Notes: generated from the sequence alone by a model not told the origin. 7,743 nucleotides of DNA from Candidatus Cloacimonadota bacterium (GCA_028681035.1 JAQUJJ010000158.1:1-7743), one strand, 5' to 3'; shown: positions 1-7,684, numbered from the stretch's first letter. Numbers and translations: made by a program.

Positions 1-2237
1 ATGTATTGCTCGAGGCTACAATTGCTGATCGACTGAGCTGAATCCAGCATCGAAACTGCTGAACTGAAGGCAGCATTGGTAAGCACTTCCTGGCGCATTG
101 CGAAATCGTAAAGCTCCAGCACTCTGATGATGCGGCGCATGTTTTTGTGGTTAATATAGCTGAGGTTAACCTGCTGCAAGCTATAGCTAAAAAGCCTCCT
201 CACCAAGTTTTCAATCCGAAACACCATACCCATCGCCTCAAGCTTAACCTCTCTGTATGTGCCATACATGGAAGGGATGCCCGCAGCGATATGCCGTTTG
301 TAATAGATGTTTTCCCAAGAGGAACTAAGTTTGGGATTCAGAATTATATTGTTTAGCTTGCCGATATAGCCAAGAAGTTGCCTAATCGAGCTTTCGTAAT
401 CCCTGCGTGATAGACTGGTACGCAAGCGGTTTTGCTCTTTGGCATCAAAAAAGCGATAACTGGAGAGGAATTTCACTATGTCATAAGGATCAAGTCCATA
501 TTTATCCCTCAGCAGCAGATGGATATTGCACAAAAGGTTTAAGCGGTGCAGATGCCAATCGTCCTTACTTCCCTCAAACAGCTTTTCCAATCTTTGCCAA
601 GAGAGGTTTTTCAGCTCGGTTACATCCATTTTCTGTTTGGTTAAAAAGTCTTTTACTGCTTGACTTTGGGCTGACAACAAGGATGCTTCACTTTGCAGAT
701 AGAGCATCACGTCTTGGGGCACGATATCCAGAAGGCGGCTTGCGTCTAAATGTATCCAGTAATCAATGATAGAAGCACAGAGCTGAATGTGAGTGTTATT
801 GCTCTCGGTGTGCACTTGCTTGCGTAGAAAATGAATTAGCCTATCTTCCCGTTGGCTCATTTCGTCGATTTCTGTGCTAAATTCTCGGATATCTCCTTCA
901 GCACCTATCTCGTTGTAAAATACCGGGAACTGCCTTAAAAGGTGCTTCAATTGAATAAAAACCGTTCCAATTTTGGCATTCAACAGGGCAGAGACATCCT
1001 TTTGAAATAGGTCTTCATCGCTAATAAAGACTCCAACCTTGGATACACTGATGATAAGATAAGCCAACAAATCTTTGCAAAGCAGCGGATTGATAGCAAT
1101 CAATTCTAGGCACAGACGCAAATGCTTGATATGGTTTTTATCTGTATCCAATTGCCAATCATCTCTTACAAATACTTTTCCTGGAGGGGTCAATTCCATG
1201 GCGGTATACTTGTGGATAAAGTGTGAAATGTGCTGTTTATCTCCGCTTTTAATAACATTTTTGCCGATGGTAAGCAAGCAATCGAGTACTATGGAGCGGT
1301 GGCTGTCTTCAAAACTTGCTAAAAATACAAACACGGAATCTATTGTTTCTGGAATAGATTTGGTGCCAAGCTCAGTGTAGATTCTGGAAAGCTCACGGTT
1401 CAAGTCCCAAAGCAAATGATCCCGCAGGTCTTCCATTCCGGTTAACCCTAATAGATAGAAGATATACTGTATGCGGTCTTCCACGCTATCCACGCTGCAT
1501 ACAAGCTCTCTAAGGCGGTTGGATATGTCGTTGAAGAAAGGCAGCATAGCCATCTCAGACAATTCGCTTACCCTTTCCAAACGCTTTCTAAGTTTCTGGA
1601 AATAGGAGTATTGCGGGAATCCGTCATCTGCAAAAGCCATTCTCTCTACGGGAAACGAGGCACATTCTATTTCCCAAAAGCGCAAACCATCACCGTAAAT
1701 ACCCCTTAGAAGCTCCAATGCTTTTGTATTCAGCTCGGAACGTGATTTCAAGCCCTCCATCGCTTTCAAGAAACTGCCACCCAGTCTGGAATAGTGTTCG
1801 CCAAAGCGCTCTTTCCAATCGCACAACCATCCAAGAATCATATCTAGATGTTTATCTTCCATATTCTCATGATTGCTAAGTGCGGTGAATAGCTCCAACA
1901 AATCGGAGACAAAGCGTTTTTCCTTAGTCCGCTCATCAAGCTTACCTGCAATATTTAGATAACAGCCATAGATCACTTTCAGCACTCGCTCCCGATCAGG
2001 AAAATTCAAATAGAACCATAGGTCGCCCAATACACCTACACGCAGGAGGTTCATGGCTATCTCTAAATTCATAAAAGGATGATACACTTCTTCTAAGAAT
2101 TCTTTGCATCGCCCATATATGCCAAAATGGGATTTTGTGCTTTTCAATAGCCAGAGTGCATCTTCATCCAGAGAAATCTCAAATACCTTAGTTACTGCCA
2201 TGTTATCTGACAGTGCTTTTGATTGAAGCTTTGTCAC
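1..2237 (-). CDS. Large helix-rich protein, N-terminal 745 residues; tentative PEP/pyruvate-binding (PEP synthase-like) protein, cut by window edge
   Basis: The minus strand is open without a stop from 2237 to base 1, read through codon by codon. The chosen start is GTG at 2237, because GAGG lies 6 bases upstream and an in-frame TAA closes the frame further upstream. ATG at 2201, 12 codons later, is the alternative but has no SD. The product is soluble, leucine-rich and almost all predicted helix, with no signal peptide, membrane span or metal motif in the visible part. A conserved-looking stretch near residues 647-668 reads KRHIAAGIPSMYGTYREVK. I associate this kind of motif (RHIA.GIPS..G.Y.E.K) with the long N-terminal region of large PEP synthase-like proteins that carry a pyruvate phosphate dikinase PEP/pyruvate-binding domain further on. 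That domain would lie beyond the left edge and is not seen. The gene is certain; the family is a memory-based inference. It is divergent from the rightward operon. Confidence 0.9.
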   Translation of the reverse strand, partial: MTKLQSKALSDNMAVTKVFEISLDEDALWLLKSTKSHFGIYGRCKEFLEEVYHPFMNLEIAMNLLRVGVLGDLWFYLNFPDRERVLKVIYGCYLNIAGKLDERTKEKRFVSDLLELFTALSNHENMEDKHLDMILGWLCDWKERFGEHYSRLGGSFLKAMEGLKSRSELNTKALELLRGIYGDGLRFWEIECASFPVERMAFADDGFPQYSYFQKLRKRLERVSELSEMAMLPFFNDISNRLRELVCSVDSVEDRIQYIFYLLGLTGMEDLRDHLLWDLNRELSRIYTELGTKSIPETIDSVFVFLASFEDSHRSIVLDCLLTIGKNVIKSGDKQHISHFIHKYTAMELTPPGKVFVRDDWQLDTDKNHIKHLRLCLELIAINPLLCKDLLAYLIISVSKVGVFISDEDLFQKDVSALLNAKIGTVFIQLKHLLRQFPVFYNEIGAEGDIREFSTEIDEMSQREDRLIHFLRKQVHTESNNTHIQLCASIIDYWIHLDASRLLDIVPQDVMLYLQSEASLLSAQSQAVKDFLTKQKMDVTELKNLSWQRLEKLFEGSKDDWHLHRLNLLCNIHLLLRDKYGLDPYDIVKFLSSYRFFDAKEQNRLRTSLSRRDYESSIRQLLGYIGKLNNIILNPKLSSSWENIYYKRHIAAGIPSMYGTYREVKLEAMGMVFRIENLVRRLFSYSLQQVNLSYINHKNMRRIIRVLELYDFAMRQEVLTNAAFSSAVSMLDSAQSISNCSLEQY

Positions 2238-2240
2238 ATT

Positions 2241-2247
2241 ATCCTCT
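2241..2247 (-). promoter_or_regulatory. Shine-Dalgarno site deciding the GTG start of the left gene
   Basis: Read on the minus strand, AGAGGAT precedes GTG at 2237, with GAGG six bases from the start codon. No comparable purine run precedes the in-frame ATG at 2201. This is why the longer GTG-initiated protein is preferred. Confidence 0.6.
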
Positions 2248-2286
2248 ATCTTAATTTTTTATTTTATTCATTAAAACGCAATAGAC

Positions 2287-2314
2287 CATTTACAACTTAG
2301 CCAGGTTTTGTCAA
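2287..2314 (-). promoter_or_regulatory. Candidate sigma-70-type promoter for the left gene
   Basis: On the minus strand a perfect -35 box TTGACA (2309-2314) is followed after 16 bases by a weak -10-like TAAATG (2287-2292). Transcription would start near 2280, leaving a leader of about 40 bases before the GTG at 2237. Only the -35 box is strong, so this is a candidate. Confidence 0.35.
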
Positions 2315-2392
2315 GTAAGATTCTTCTCCCACATCCTTTTCGTTTTACAGATAGCAGTCTTCTTGGCTGCATACAACCAATGCGACCCGCTT

Positions 2393-2436
2393 TTTGATTT
2401 ACAACGCAACAAATCGCAGCGTAATTGTAAGTCAAA
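2393..2436. repeat. Imperfect inverted repeat / bulged stem-loop
   Basis: TTTGATTTACAA at 2393-2404 pairs with TTGTAAGTCAAA at 2425-2436 with a single T/G mismatch over 12 bases. Inside, TTACAACGC and GCGTAATTGTAA can continue the stem if three bases bulge out. It lies about ten bases left of the larger nested palindrome and may be part of the same element. Confidence 0.45.
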
Positions 2437-2445
2437 TATCAACGC

Positions 2446-2553
2446 CCTTCCTGCAACATCTGGTACTACAGAGCTACTTCCCACGTGATTCCCATGTGGT
2501 GACGAGGGAATCACGTGGGAATCACCTCAGCGTTGCATGGTGTTGCAGCAAGG
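2446..2553. repeat. Nested inverted repeat element with a perfect 16-base core stem
   Basis: The core arms TTCCCACGTGATTCCC (2478-2493) and GGGAATCACGTGGGAA (2506-2521) are perfect inverted copies around a 12-base loop, ATGTGGTGACGA. Outer arms at 2446-2460 (CCTTCCTGCAACATC) and 2539-2553 pair at 13 of 15 positions about exactly the same centre (2499.5). The 17-base spacers on each side pair only partly. Each core arm contains the palindrome CACGTG. The right side also reads as two near-identical 11-base units, GAGGGAATCAC and GTGGGAATCAC (2504-2525). No T-run follows, so it is not a standard intrinsic terminator. A dispersed REP-like or MITE-like repeat, or a structured regulatory RNA region, are the likely alternatives. 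Confidence 0.85.
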
Positions 2554-2723
2554 ACAAAGCAACATTCCGTTACTGCTTAAAAAGGGAGGTTTAGCAGATT
2601 TGAAATCCGACTCTACAACGCGCTAATGGGTTACTTATCACATTTAGAACGAGAATCATGAGTTAATTCTGTGATACTGGATTGATGATGTGCAGAAGTG
2701 GATATGGAAACAGCTTGCTTGAC

Positions 2724-2743
2724 AAATCTAGTACATTAGATTT
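2724..2743. promoter_or_regulatory. 20-base dyad, possible operator upstream of the zinc-ribbon/apbE operon
   Basis: AAATCTA (2724-2730) and TAGATTT (2737-2743) are perfect 7-base inverted arms around GTACAT. The left arm overlaps the end of a TTGACA box (2719-2724). A good -10-like TATAGT lies downstream at 2757-2762, although it is too far from that TTGACA to form a standard pair. The position, about 110 bases before the first gene, fits a regulator site. No regulator is identified. Confidence 0.3.
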
Positions 2744-2853
2744 TCTGCCCTACAGATATAGTTTGTAGCTTAATAATTGAAATTGAAAGCTTTATTGTAA
2801 TCTGAATTAGGCTAACAGACCGAGATTGATATGTTTACATTATAGGAGAATTA

Positions 2854-3642
2854 ATGCGTTGTAAGCACTGTAATGCTCGCTTAGCAGCCCATGATATATG
2901 GTGTGTGGAATGCGGAAGACAAAGTGATGTGGTAAAAAATGAACTTTCGTCTATGCAAAGTTTAAAGAAAAGTTACAAGGCTTTTATGCCAAAGAAAGCG
3001 GATGCGATACCCGGAACGGCATATGTATTAATAGGTGGGATGATACCTTTGCTACTGGTAATATGGCTTTTCAATAGCTATATCTCTTTGAAAAGTGATA
3101 CCGCTATACTTATGCTTGTTAACCTATTTGTTAAATCCATAGCCTTAAGTACCTTTATAGCAGTGGTATTAACATCCTTTAACGGCATCTGTAATCAGTC
3201 AGGCTACAGCCTAAGTTTAGCAAATATGCGCAGCGCATTGCGTTCTTATCCGCGGTATAAGGTATTCACGCTTATTTCTGCTTTATACTTCTCGCTGATC
3301 TATCTGATATGCTTTGGTTTGCCAGATTTTGCAGCTTTACCGATTTTGCGATTAGTGTGGATTGTGTTGGTTAATTATTGGGTGGCGATAGTAGTTCCGG
3401 CAGTGATATTAATGGAAGATTTAAAACTAAGCCCCTGGCACGCAATTAAGAAATCGTACAAGCATTTTCATGATGTGCGCTGGAACATCTATCTGTTAAT
3501 CCTTGTGCTTTCGGCAATTAACTTACTGGCTCTCTTCTTCTTTTTTGTCCCCTTAATTATTACTCTGCCCTTATCCTTTTTTGCTCTCCGAGATTACGTA
3601 AGGCGGCTTGTCGATTTCGAGCTGCTCGAGTATCGCCGCTAA
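2854..3642 (+). CDS. Zinc-ribbon multi-pass membrane protein of unknown function
   Basis: 262 residues. The ATG follows AGGAG with five bases between, a strong ribosome site. The N-terminus carries two CxxC knuckles, C3-C6 and C17-C20, typical of a small zinc-ribbon that would bind one zinc ion. A polar linker follows (about 21-55), then hydrophobic segments at about 57-77, 84-108, 136-156, 160-186 and 211-246. The last may span the membrane twice. Before the final spans, the sequence SPWHAIKKSYKHFHDVRWNIY (about 193-213) resembles the 'A.KKSY......W' pattern in poorly characterised membrane families of the DUF975 / glycerophosphodiesterase-membrane-domain type; that likeness is from memory. 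No catalytic motif is visible. The stop codon shares one base with the apbE-like start (TAATG), which implies translational coupling. The gene heads the operon. Confidence 0.9.
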   Translation: MRCKHCNARLAAHDIWCVECGRQSDVVKNELSSMQSLKKSYKAFMPKKADAIPGTAYVLIGGMIPLLLVIWLFNSYISLKSDTAILMLVNLFVKSIALSTFIAVVLTSFNGICNQSGYSLSLANMRSALRSYPRYKVFTLISALYFSLIYLICFGLPDFAALPILRLVWIVLVNYWVAIVVPAVILMEDLKLSPWHAIKKSYKHFHDVRWNIYLLILVLSAINLLALFFFFVPLIITLPLSFFALRDYVRRLVDFELLEYRR

Positions 3643-4658
3643 TGGATATCAATGCAATGACTAAGAAAGAAATAATATCCCTCATAATCCTGATAGCAGT
3701 TTTGTCTTTTGGCGCATATAAGTATTACACGCGCTCTTTTACAGAGGTTAAAAGCCAATATCTGATGGATACCATTGTAGAGATATCTGCCACTTCCAAG
3801 AACAAGACTATTGGCAAACAAATTGATTCTGTATTTGCCTACATAAAAGGTATGGAAAGCAAGCTAAATGAATTTCAGCCAGATAGTTGGTTTAGCAAGG
3901 TTAACAACAGTACAGAAACCCAATTTAGCATGGATGCTGATGTTTATGCCATGTTGGTGATAGCCGATAGCCTATACAAAATATCCAATGGAACTTTTGA
4001 TCCCACCATCAAGCCAGTGTGGGATTTGTGGGGTTTCAACTCCGAATCTCCCACGATTCCAGATTCGCTGGAGATACAAAAAGAGCTGAAACGCGTAGGG
4101 TTCAACAGGATAAAGTTTGATAAAGATAAACTTACTAAACCTATTGACATGCAGATAGGGCTGGGGGCAATCAGCAAAGGCTATATATTGGATAAAGCTA
4201 AAGAATATATGCATTCTATCGGCTTGAATAGCGGCTATATTAGCTGTAGAAGCTCCATGACCTTTTTCGGGAATCCTATAGCACAGATTGTGTATATTCA
4301 GCATCCTCGCAAAACTGATGATTTCATCGCCAGCTTTAAAATACTGAATAAGAGTGTGGGTACATCTGGAGATTATCAGCAATTCTTTGTGATTGATAAC
4401 AAAAGATACCAGCATATATTAAACCCCCTTACCGGCTACCCTGTTGAGGATATGCATTCTGTAACAGTGCTCACTGATTCCGCTGCTTGGGCAGATGGCT
4501 TATCGACAGCACTATTCCTTATGCAACCAGAGCTTGCCATAGAAGCAATTAAAAAGATGCCGGACACCAATGCTATCATCTATTACTCTAGGGATGGGGA
4601 AATTGTATCTCTGAAGACAATTGGCATTACAAAATGCGGGCTAACAGAGAAAATATGA
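3642..4658 (+). CDS. apbE: ApbE-family FAD:protein FMN transferase, membrane-anchored, with altered glycine motif
   Basis: 338 residues, normal length for the family. ApbE proteins move FMN from FAD to a Ser/Thr of extracytoplasmic flavoproteins (for example Rnf/Nqr subunits), using Mg2+. Visible family landmarks are ESKLNEFQPDSWFSKVN (72-88), SNGTFDPTIKPVWDLWGF (115-132), GLGAISKGYILD (173-184), SVGTSGDYQQFFVIDNKRY (238-256), HILNPLTGYPV (258-268) and ADGLSTALFLM (284-294). In the last, D285 and T289 match the metal-binding Asp/Thr pair. Residues 10-27 form one hydrophobic segment without a lipobox cysteine, so it is probably an uncleaved anchor with the enzyme outside the cytoplasm. Two oddities: MDT replaces the usual MGT (42-44), and the expected glycine-rich 'N.GG' strand is replaced by GYISCRSSMTFFG (198-210). 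The start overlaps the upstream stop and has no clear SD of its own, so it probably relies on coupling. M6 is an alternative start. Confidence 0.9.
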   Translation: MDINAMTKKEIISLIILIAVLSFGAYKYYTRSFTEVKSQYLMDTIVEISATSKNKTIGKQIDSVFAYIKGMESKLNEFQPDSWFSKVNNSTETQFSMDADVYAMLVIADSLYKISNGTFDPTIKPVWDLWGFNSESPTIPDSLEIQKELKRVGFNRIKFDKDKLTKPIDMQIGLGAISKGYILDKAKEYMHSIGLNSGYISCRSSMTFFGNPIAQIVYIQHPRKTDDFIASFKILNKSVGTSGDYQQFFVIDNKRYQHILNPLTGYPVEDMHSVTVLTDSAAWADGLSTALFLMQPELAIEAIKKMPDTNAIIYYSRDGEIVSLKTIGITKCGLTEKI

Positions 4659-5428
4659 GCATTCCCGATATCCAAAACCAAGCAGACAGTCGGAAAATAA
4701 CCATCGATAAAGTAGGCGTTAAAGGCGTGCGCTACCCCATAGTGGTGGAAGATAGAACCGCAGGTGTGCAACATAGCGTGGCAGAACTGAATATCTTTGT
4801 GGAGCTTCCTCATCATAAACGGGGCACCCACATGAGCCGCTTTATTGAGGTTCTAAACAGGTTTCATACAGAAGCATTCATCGGGAAACTGGACGTTTTT
4901 TTGGCAGAACTGAAGCAAACCATGAAAGCTGAAGCAGCCTATGTAGATATCTACTTTCCATATTTTATAAAAAAACAAGCACCGATATCGAAAATAAGCT
5001 CGTTACTAAGCTATGATTGCATCTTCAACGCTTCCTTTAAAGAGAGCTTTCAGCTATCCATAGGCGTAGTTGTTCCCGTTACCACCCTGTGCCCCTGCTC
5101 CAAAGAAATAAGCGCGTATGGAGCACATAATCAACGCTCATTGATAAGCATCAGAGTAAGTTACCATGAATTCGTATGGCTGGAAGAACTGATAGATATA
5201 GCTGAAAAGCACGCAAGCTGTGAGATTTACCCGCTGCTTAAGAGAACAGACGAAAAGTATGTAACCGAAAAGGCTTACGATAACCCTAAATTCGTGGAAG
5301 ATATAGTTAGGGAAATTACTCTGGAGCTAAGCATCGATAAACGCATTACCTCATATTCTGTGGAGTCTGAAAACTTCGAATCCATTCATAACCATAACGC
5401 TTATGCAATGATAAGCAGTAAAAACTGA
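4655..5428 (+). CDS. folE2: GTP cyclohydrolase IB (FolE2/MptA type)
   Basis: The enzyme opens GTP to give 7,8-dihydroneopterin triphosphate and formate, the entry step to folate and to queuosine-type deazapurines. It is cytoplasmic and metal-dependent. I chose ATG 4655, which overlaps the apbE stop as ATGA. The protein is then 257 residues and begins MSIPDIQNQADSR, as relatives do; ATG 4634 would add seven atypical residues. Motifs: IDKVGVKGVRYPI (17-29), LPHHKRGTHMSRF (51-63), TTLCPCSKEISAYGAHNQRS (143-162), YVTEKAYDNPKFVEDI (202-217) and ESIHNHNAYA (242-251). By family comparison C146, H158, E200 and H245 correspond to the active-site cysteine and metal ligands described for the Neisseria enzyme. 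All are present, so it should be active. It is unrelated in sequence to FolE type IA. It sits between apbE and the peptidase gene; I see no metal-responsive operator. Confidence 0.96.
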   Translation: MSIPDIQNQADSRKITIDKVGVKGVRYPIVVEDRTAGVQHSVAELNIFVELPHHKRGTHMSRFIEVLNRFHTEAFIGKLDVFLAELKQTMKAEAAYVDIYFPYFIKKQAPISKISSLLSYDCIFNASFKESFQLSIGVVVPVTTLCPCSKEISAYGAHNQRSLISIRVSYHEFVWLEELIDIAEKHASCEIYPLLKRTDEKYVTEKAYDNPKFVEDIVREITLELSIDKRITSYSVESENFESIHNHNAYAMISSKN

Positions 5429-5438
5429 GCAAACTAAG

Positions 5439-7637
5439 ATGAAAGTATCTTTACCTCCCCATGAGGGTGTGTTTCACAGCTTTTTTGCGCAGACTCCATT
5501 GCCAGACATAAAATGGAAACTGCTTACCAACCACCTTAAAGCTATCTACCTGAAAGATAAATCCAACCCCGTGTTATGTATGCAACTATACATAAAAACA
5601 GGCTCAGTTAAAGAGAAAGAGGGACAGTATGGCTATTCTCACTTTATTGAGCATCTTTGCTTTAAATCAACCAATGATTTTGCTGATAACAGCCTTTCCC
5701 GTTATGCCTCCAGTTTGGGCGGAATGCTAAATGCCTTTACAGATTATGATTGTACCTGTTACTATTTATTGCTCCCCAGAGAAGAATATGATTCCGGCTT
5801 ATATATCCTTAGCCAACTCGTAAGGTTTTCCACCTTTACTGCTAAGGATGTTAAACAAGAAAAAGAGATAATCCTAGAAGAGATTAAGCAATATGAGAAC
5901 GAACCAGAGCCGGACTTTGTGGAATATATCCAATGCAATTATTTTGATACCAGCCCTTTAAAAAGACCAGTACTTGGTACTGTGGATTCCGTTGGCAATG
6001 CGGATTACAGCTCTTTACATGCCTTTTATCGTAAGAACTACACACCCGAGAACTCGTTCTTGGTAGTGTGTGGGGATTACGAAAAAGAACAATTAAATGC
6101 ATCCATAGCTAAGCACTTTGCAGATTGGGAAAACAGCCCTGATAAACCTCTTCCCTATTCTTATAGCTTAGAGCCAGAAATGCCTGCATCGAAATGGGTA
6201 TATCGCAAGCGCAACAAGGGCGAAGAATTTCTTGCTTTTGTACTGCCAGAGCTGTGTGAAGAGCACCCTAATTCCGATGCACTGTTAATTGCAATACGAT
6301 ATTTGGCAATTGGCAAATCCTCAAGATTATTCAAACGTATGGTGGAAGAAGATAAGCTTTGTTCATCAGTGAGGGTAAATTCGCTAAGTGGTGTGCTATC
6401 TGGTGCCTCGGTTATTCTTGCCTCTCCCCTTGGTCACAATAATGTTAACACTATCTTGAATGTATTTAAAGAAGAATATCTCGCACTGATGCAAAGTGGT
6501 ATTCCCGAAGATGAGATGTATTTGGTTAAACAGGATATTATCCACAGTTGGCTTTACAGCTTTGAAGGTGTGGAAAACACAGCCAATTTAATTGCCGCAG
6601 AAGAGTTTATCGGTAATCTGGACAAGTTGCACTGCTATGGGGATAAAATACAAGCTATTACTATGGAAGAAGTATTTATCGCAATGAAAAAGTATTGGCA
6701 GCCTGAAGTTCTTTCCGTTTACCATGAAGCTGCCAAACCTGTAGCGGGCTTCACAGAGTTTAACTTTATCGGCGAAAAGGTCATGCTGCCTATTGGTAAA
6801 AGCACTGAGGCTTTTAATCTGCTAACCCTCCGCAATGAGAGTATAAAAGAAACAGCTCCCGCTTTGCAATCATCAATACAACAGATTGCGGATAGACACT
6901 ATCTTATCTCACTAAGTTCAGGAATGCAGGTGCTGTTTAAACAGCTTACCTCCAAGAGTGTTAGCGGTTTTGCATTGTCCAGCCATATCAGCCAGATGAG
7001 CGAAACAGCGGAGCAGAGAGGTTTGAACTTCTTTACTTCCACTCTAATGCTTTATGGCAGCCAAGAGCATAGCCACGAAGAGTTGATGCGTATATCTAGG
7101 ATGCACGGATTTAACATAAGGGTTATTCATCATCTAGATAGTACTACCTATAGGGGGAAATGCCGTACCGGTTATCTTGAGAAATCGCTTTCCACGCTAG
7201 CTGAAATTATCTACAAACCAAAGTTCGACAATAAACACCTTCAGTTGCTTCAGTCGTCAGCTTTGGATGGCATCCGCCGTGATAATGATTACCCTGTTTC
7301 CTATGCCTATCAGAAGTGGTTTAAAATGCTGGTAGGCGATAAAAGCAATTTATATCGCAGTACAGGTAATTCTGCCGATATCCGCTCTATTCATCTGAAA
7401 GATATCAGGGCTTGGTATGAACAGTGGAATATAAGTAAAGATTTCCGCTTAGGGATTGTTGGTTCTCATAGCCCCATGGAAATTGCAGAGCTGTGCGAAC
7501 GCCTCTTCAAAGGTACTCCAAATAAAGGAAAGGCACTTTTACATCAACCTCGTTACCAAAGCACTGATAAAAGACTAATCAAGCAGTATCGTGAAACTGA
7601 CCAGGCGATTATCCATCTAGTGTCATGTCAAGCTTGA
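5439..7637 (+). pseudogene. M16 (pitrilysin/insulinase-type) zinc metallopeptidase, 3' end replaced by an insertion sequence
   Basis: The 732-codon frame starts 10 bases after folE2 with only a weak SD. It has no signal peptide, so it is probably cytoplasmic. The catalytic HFIEH (68-72) carries the inverted zinc motif HxxEH, and the third ligand is probably E148 in EKEIILEEI (141-149). Subdomain 1 spans about 25-235, subdomain 2 about 253-440 (with SSRLF at 294-298) and the degenerate subdomain 3 about 486-700. Subdomain 4 normally begins with a 'RET.QA.I' strand; here RETDQAIIHL (718-727) begins it and the frame then ends after VSCQA. Those last five residues and the stop appear to come from the insertion sequence end. 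Relatives with four subdomains are usually about 850 residues or longer. The conserved Arg/Tyr pair of the C-terminal half would be lost. The product may be unstable or inactive, although the catalytic half is intact. Confidence 0.88.
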
Positions 7638-7639
7638 CA
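7626..7639. repeat. 14-base perfect palindrome in the presumed IS terminal repeat
   Basis: TGTCAAGCTTGACA is its own reverse complement and lies six bases inside the presumed IS end. The preceding TGTCA (7621-7625) repeats its first five bases. It probably belongs to the transposase-binding terminal repeat. It also supplies the TGA that ends the interrupted M16 frame. Confidence 0.65.
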
Positions 7640-7664
7640 AGACGTATGGGGTAGGAATAATTGT

Positions 7665-7681
7665 CTCACTAAAGTGAGGTG
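7665..7681 (+). promoter_or_regulatory. Transposase ribosome-binding site overlapping a small hairpin
   Basis: CTCACT (7665-7670) and AGTGAG (7673-7678) form a perfect 6-base inverted repeat with a 2-base loop. The SD GAGGTG (7676-7681) precedes ATG 7685 and partly lies in the right arm. In an RNA that includes both arms the ribosome site could be masked. The loop is very short, so a real hairpin would have to open one pair. Confidence 0.45.
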
Positions 7682-7684
7682 ATT

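Larger units (their letters stand above)
2238..2853. other. Divergent intergenic region, 616 bases, no convincing gene
   Basis: This stretch separates the leftward 745-codon frame from the rightward four-gene run. Two short overlapping frames exist on opposite strands (2311-2514 minus and 2394-2594 plus). Both run through the inverted repeat and lack a convincing start signal or recognisable protein, so I do not call them genes. I see no tRNA, no rRNA and no CRISPR. The supportable content is the promoter candidates, the nested inverted repeat at 2446-2553, a bulged stem at 2393-2436 and the dyad at 2724-2743. Confidence 0.7.

Noticed and set aside
147..1380. Plus-strand frames at 147-356, 407-769 and 1075-1380
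   Set aside because: All lie antisense to the continuous 745-codon minus-strand gene, lack ribosome sites and show no protein-like motifs.
2311..2514. Minus-strand 67-codon frame in the intergenic region
   Set aside because: Its start lies inside the perfect inverted repeat, with no convincing ribosome site. The product is low-information and unlike any family I know, so it is probably a by-product of the repeat.
2478..2521. Core palindrome as an intrinsic terminator
   Set aside because: There is no T-run on either side, and it lies between divergent gene starts where no transcript from the visible genes ends.
2446..2553. CRISPR array or CRISPR-like repeat
   Set aside because: The repeats are opposed and concentric with 11-base units. 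There are no regularly spaced direct repeats with unique spacers and no cas genes nearby.
2394..2594. Plus-strand 66-codon frame in the intergenic region
   Set aside because: It overlaps the opposite-strand frame, runs straight through both palindromes, and has no SD. Its sequence simply translates the 11-base repeat units.
4634..4654. Longer folE2 start at ATG 4634
   Set aside because: It adds seven residues not typical of the family and has no SD. ATG 4655 gives the usual N-terminus and the common ATGA overlap.
3944..4831. Minus-strand frames at 3944-4177, 3972-4415 and 4583-4831
   Set aside because: They are antisense to clear apbE and folE2 coding sequence with strong family motifs.
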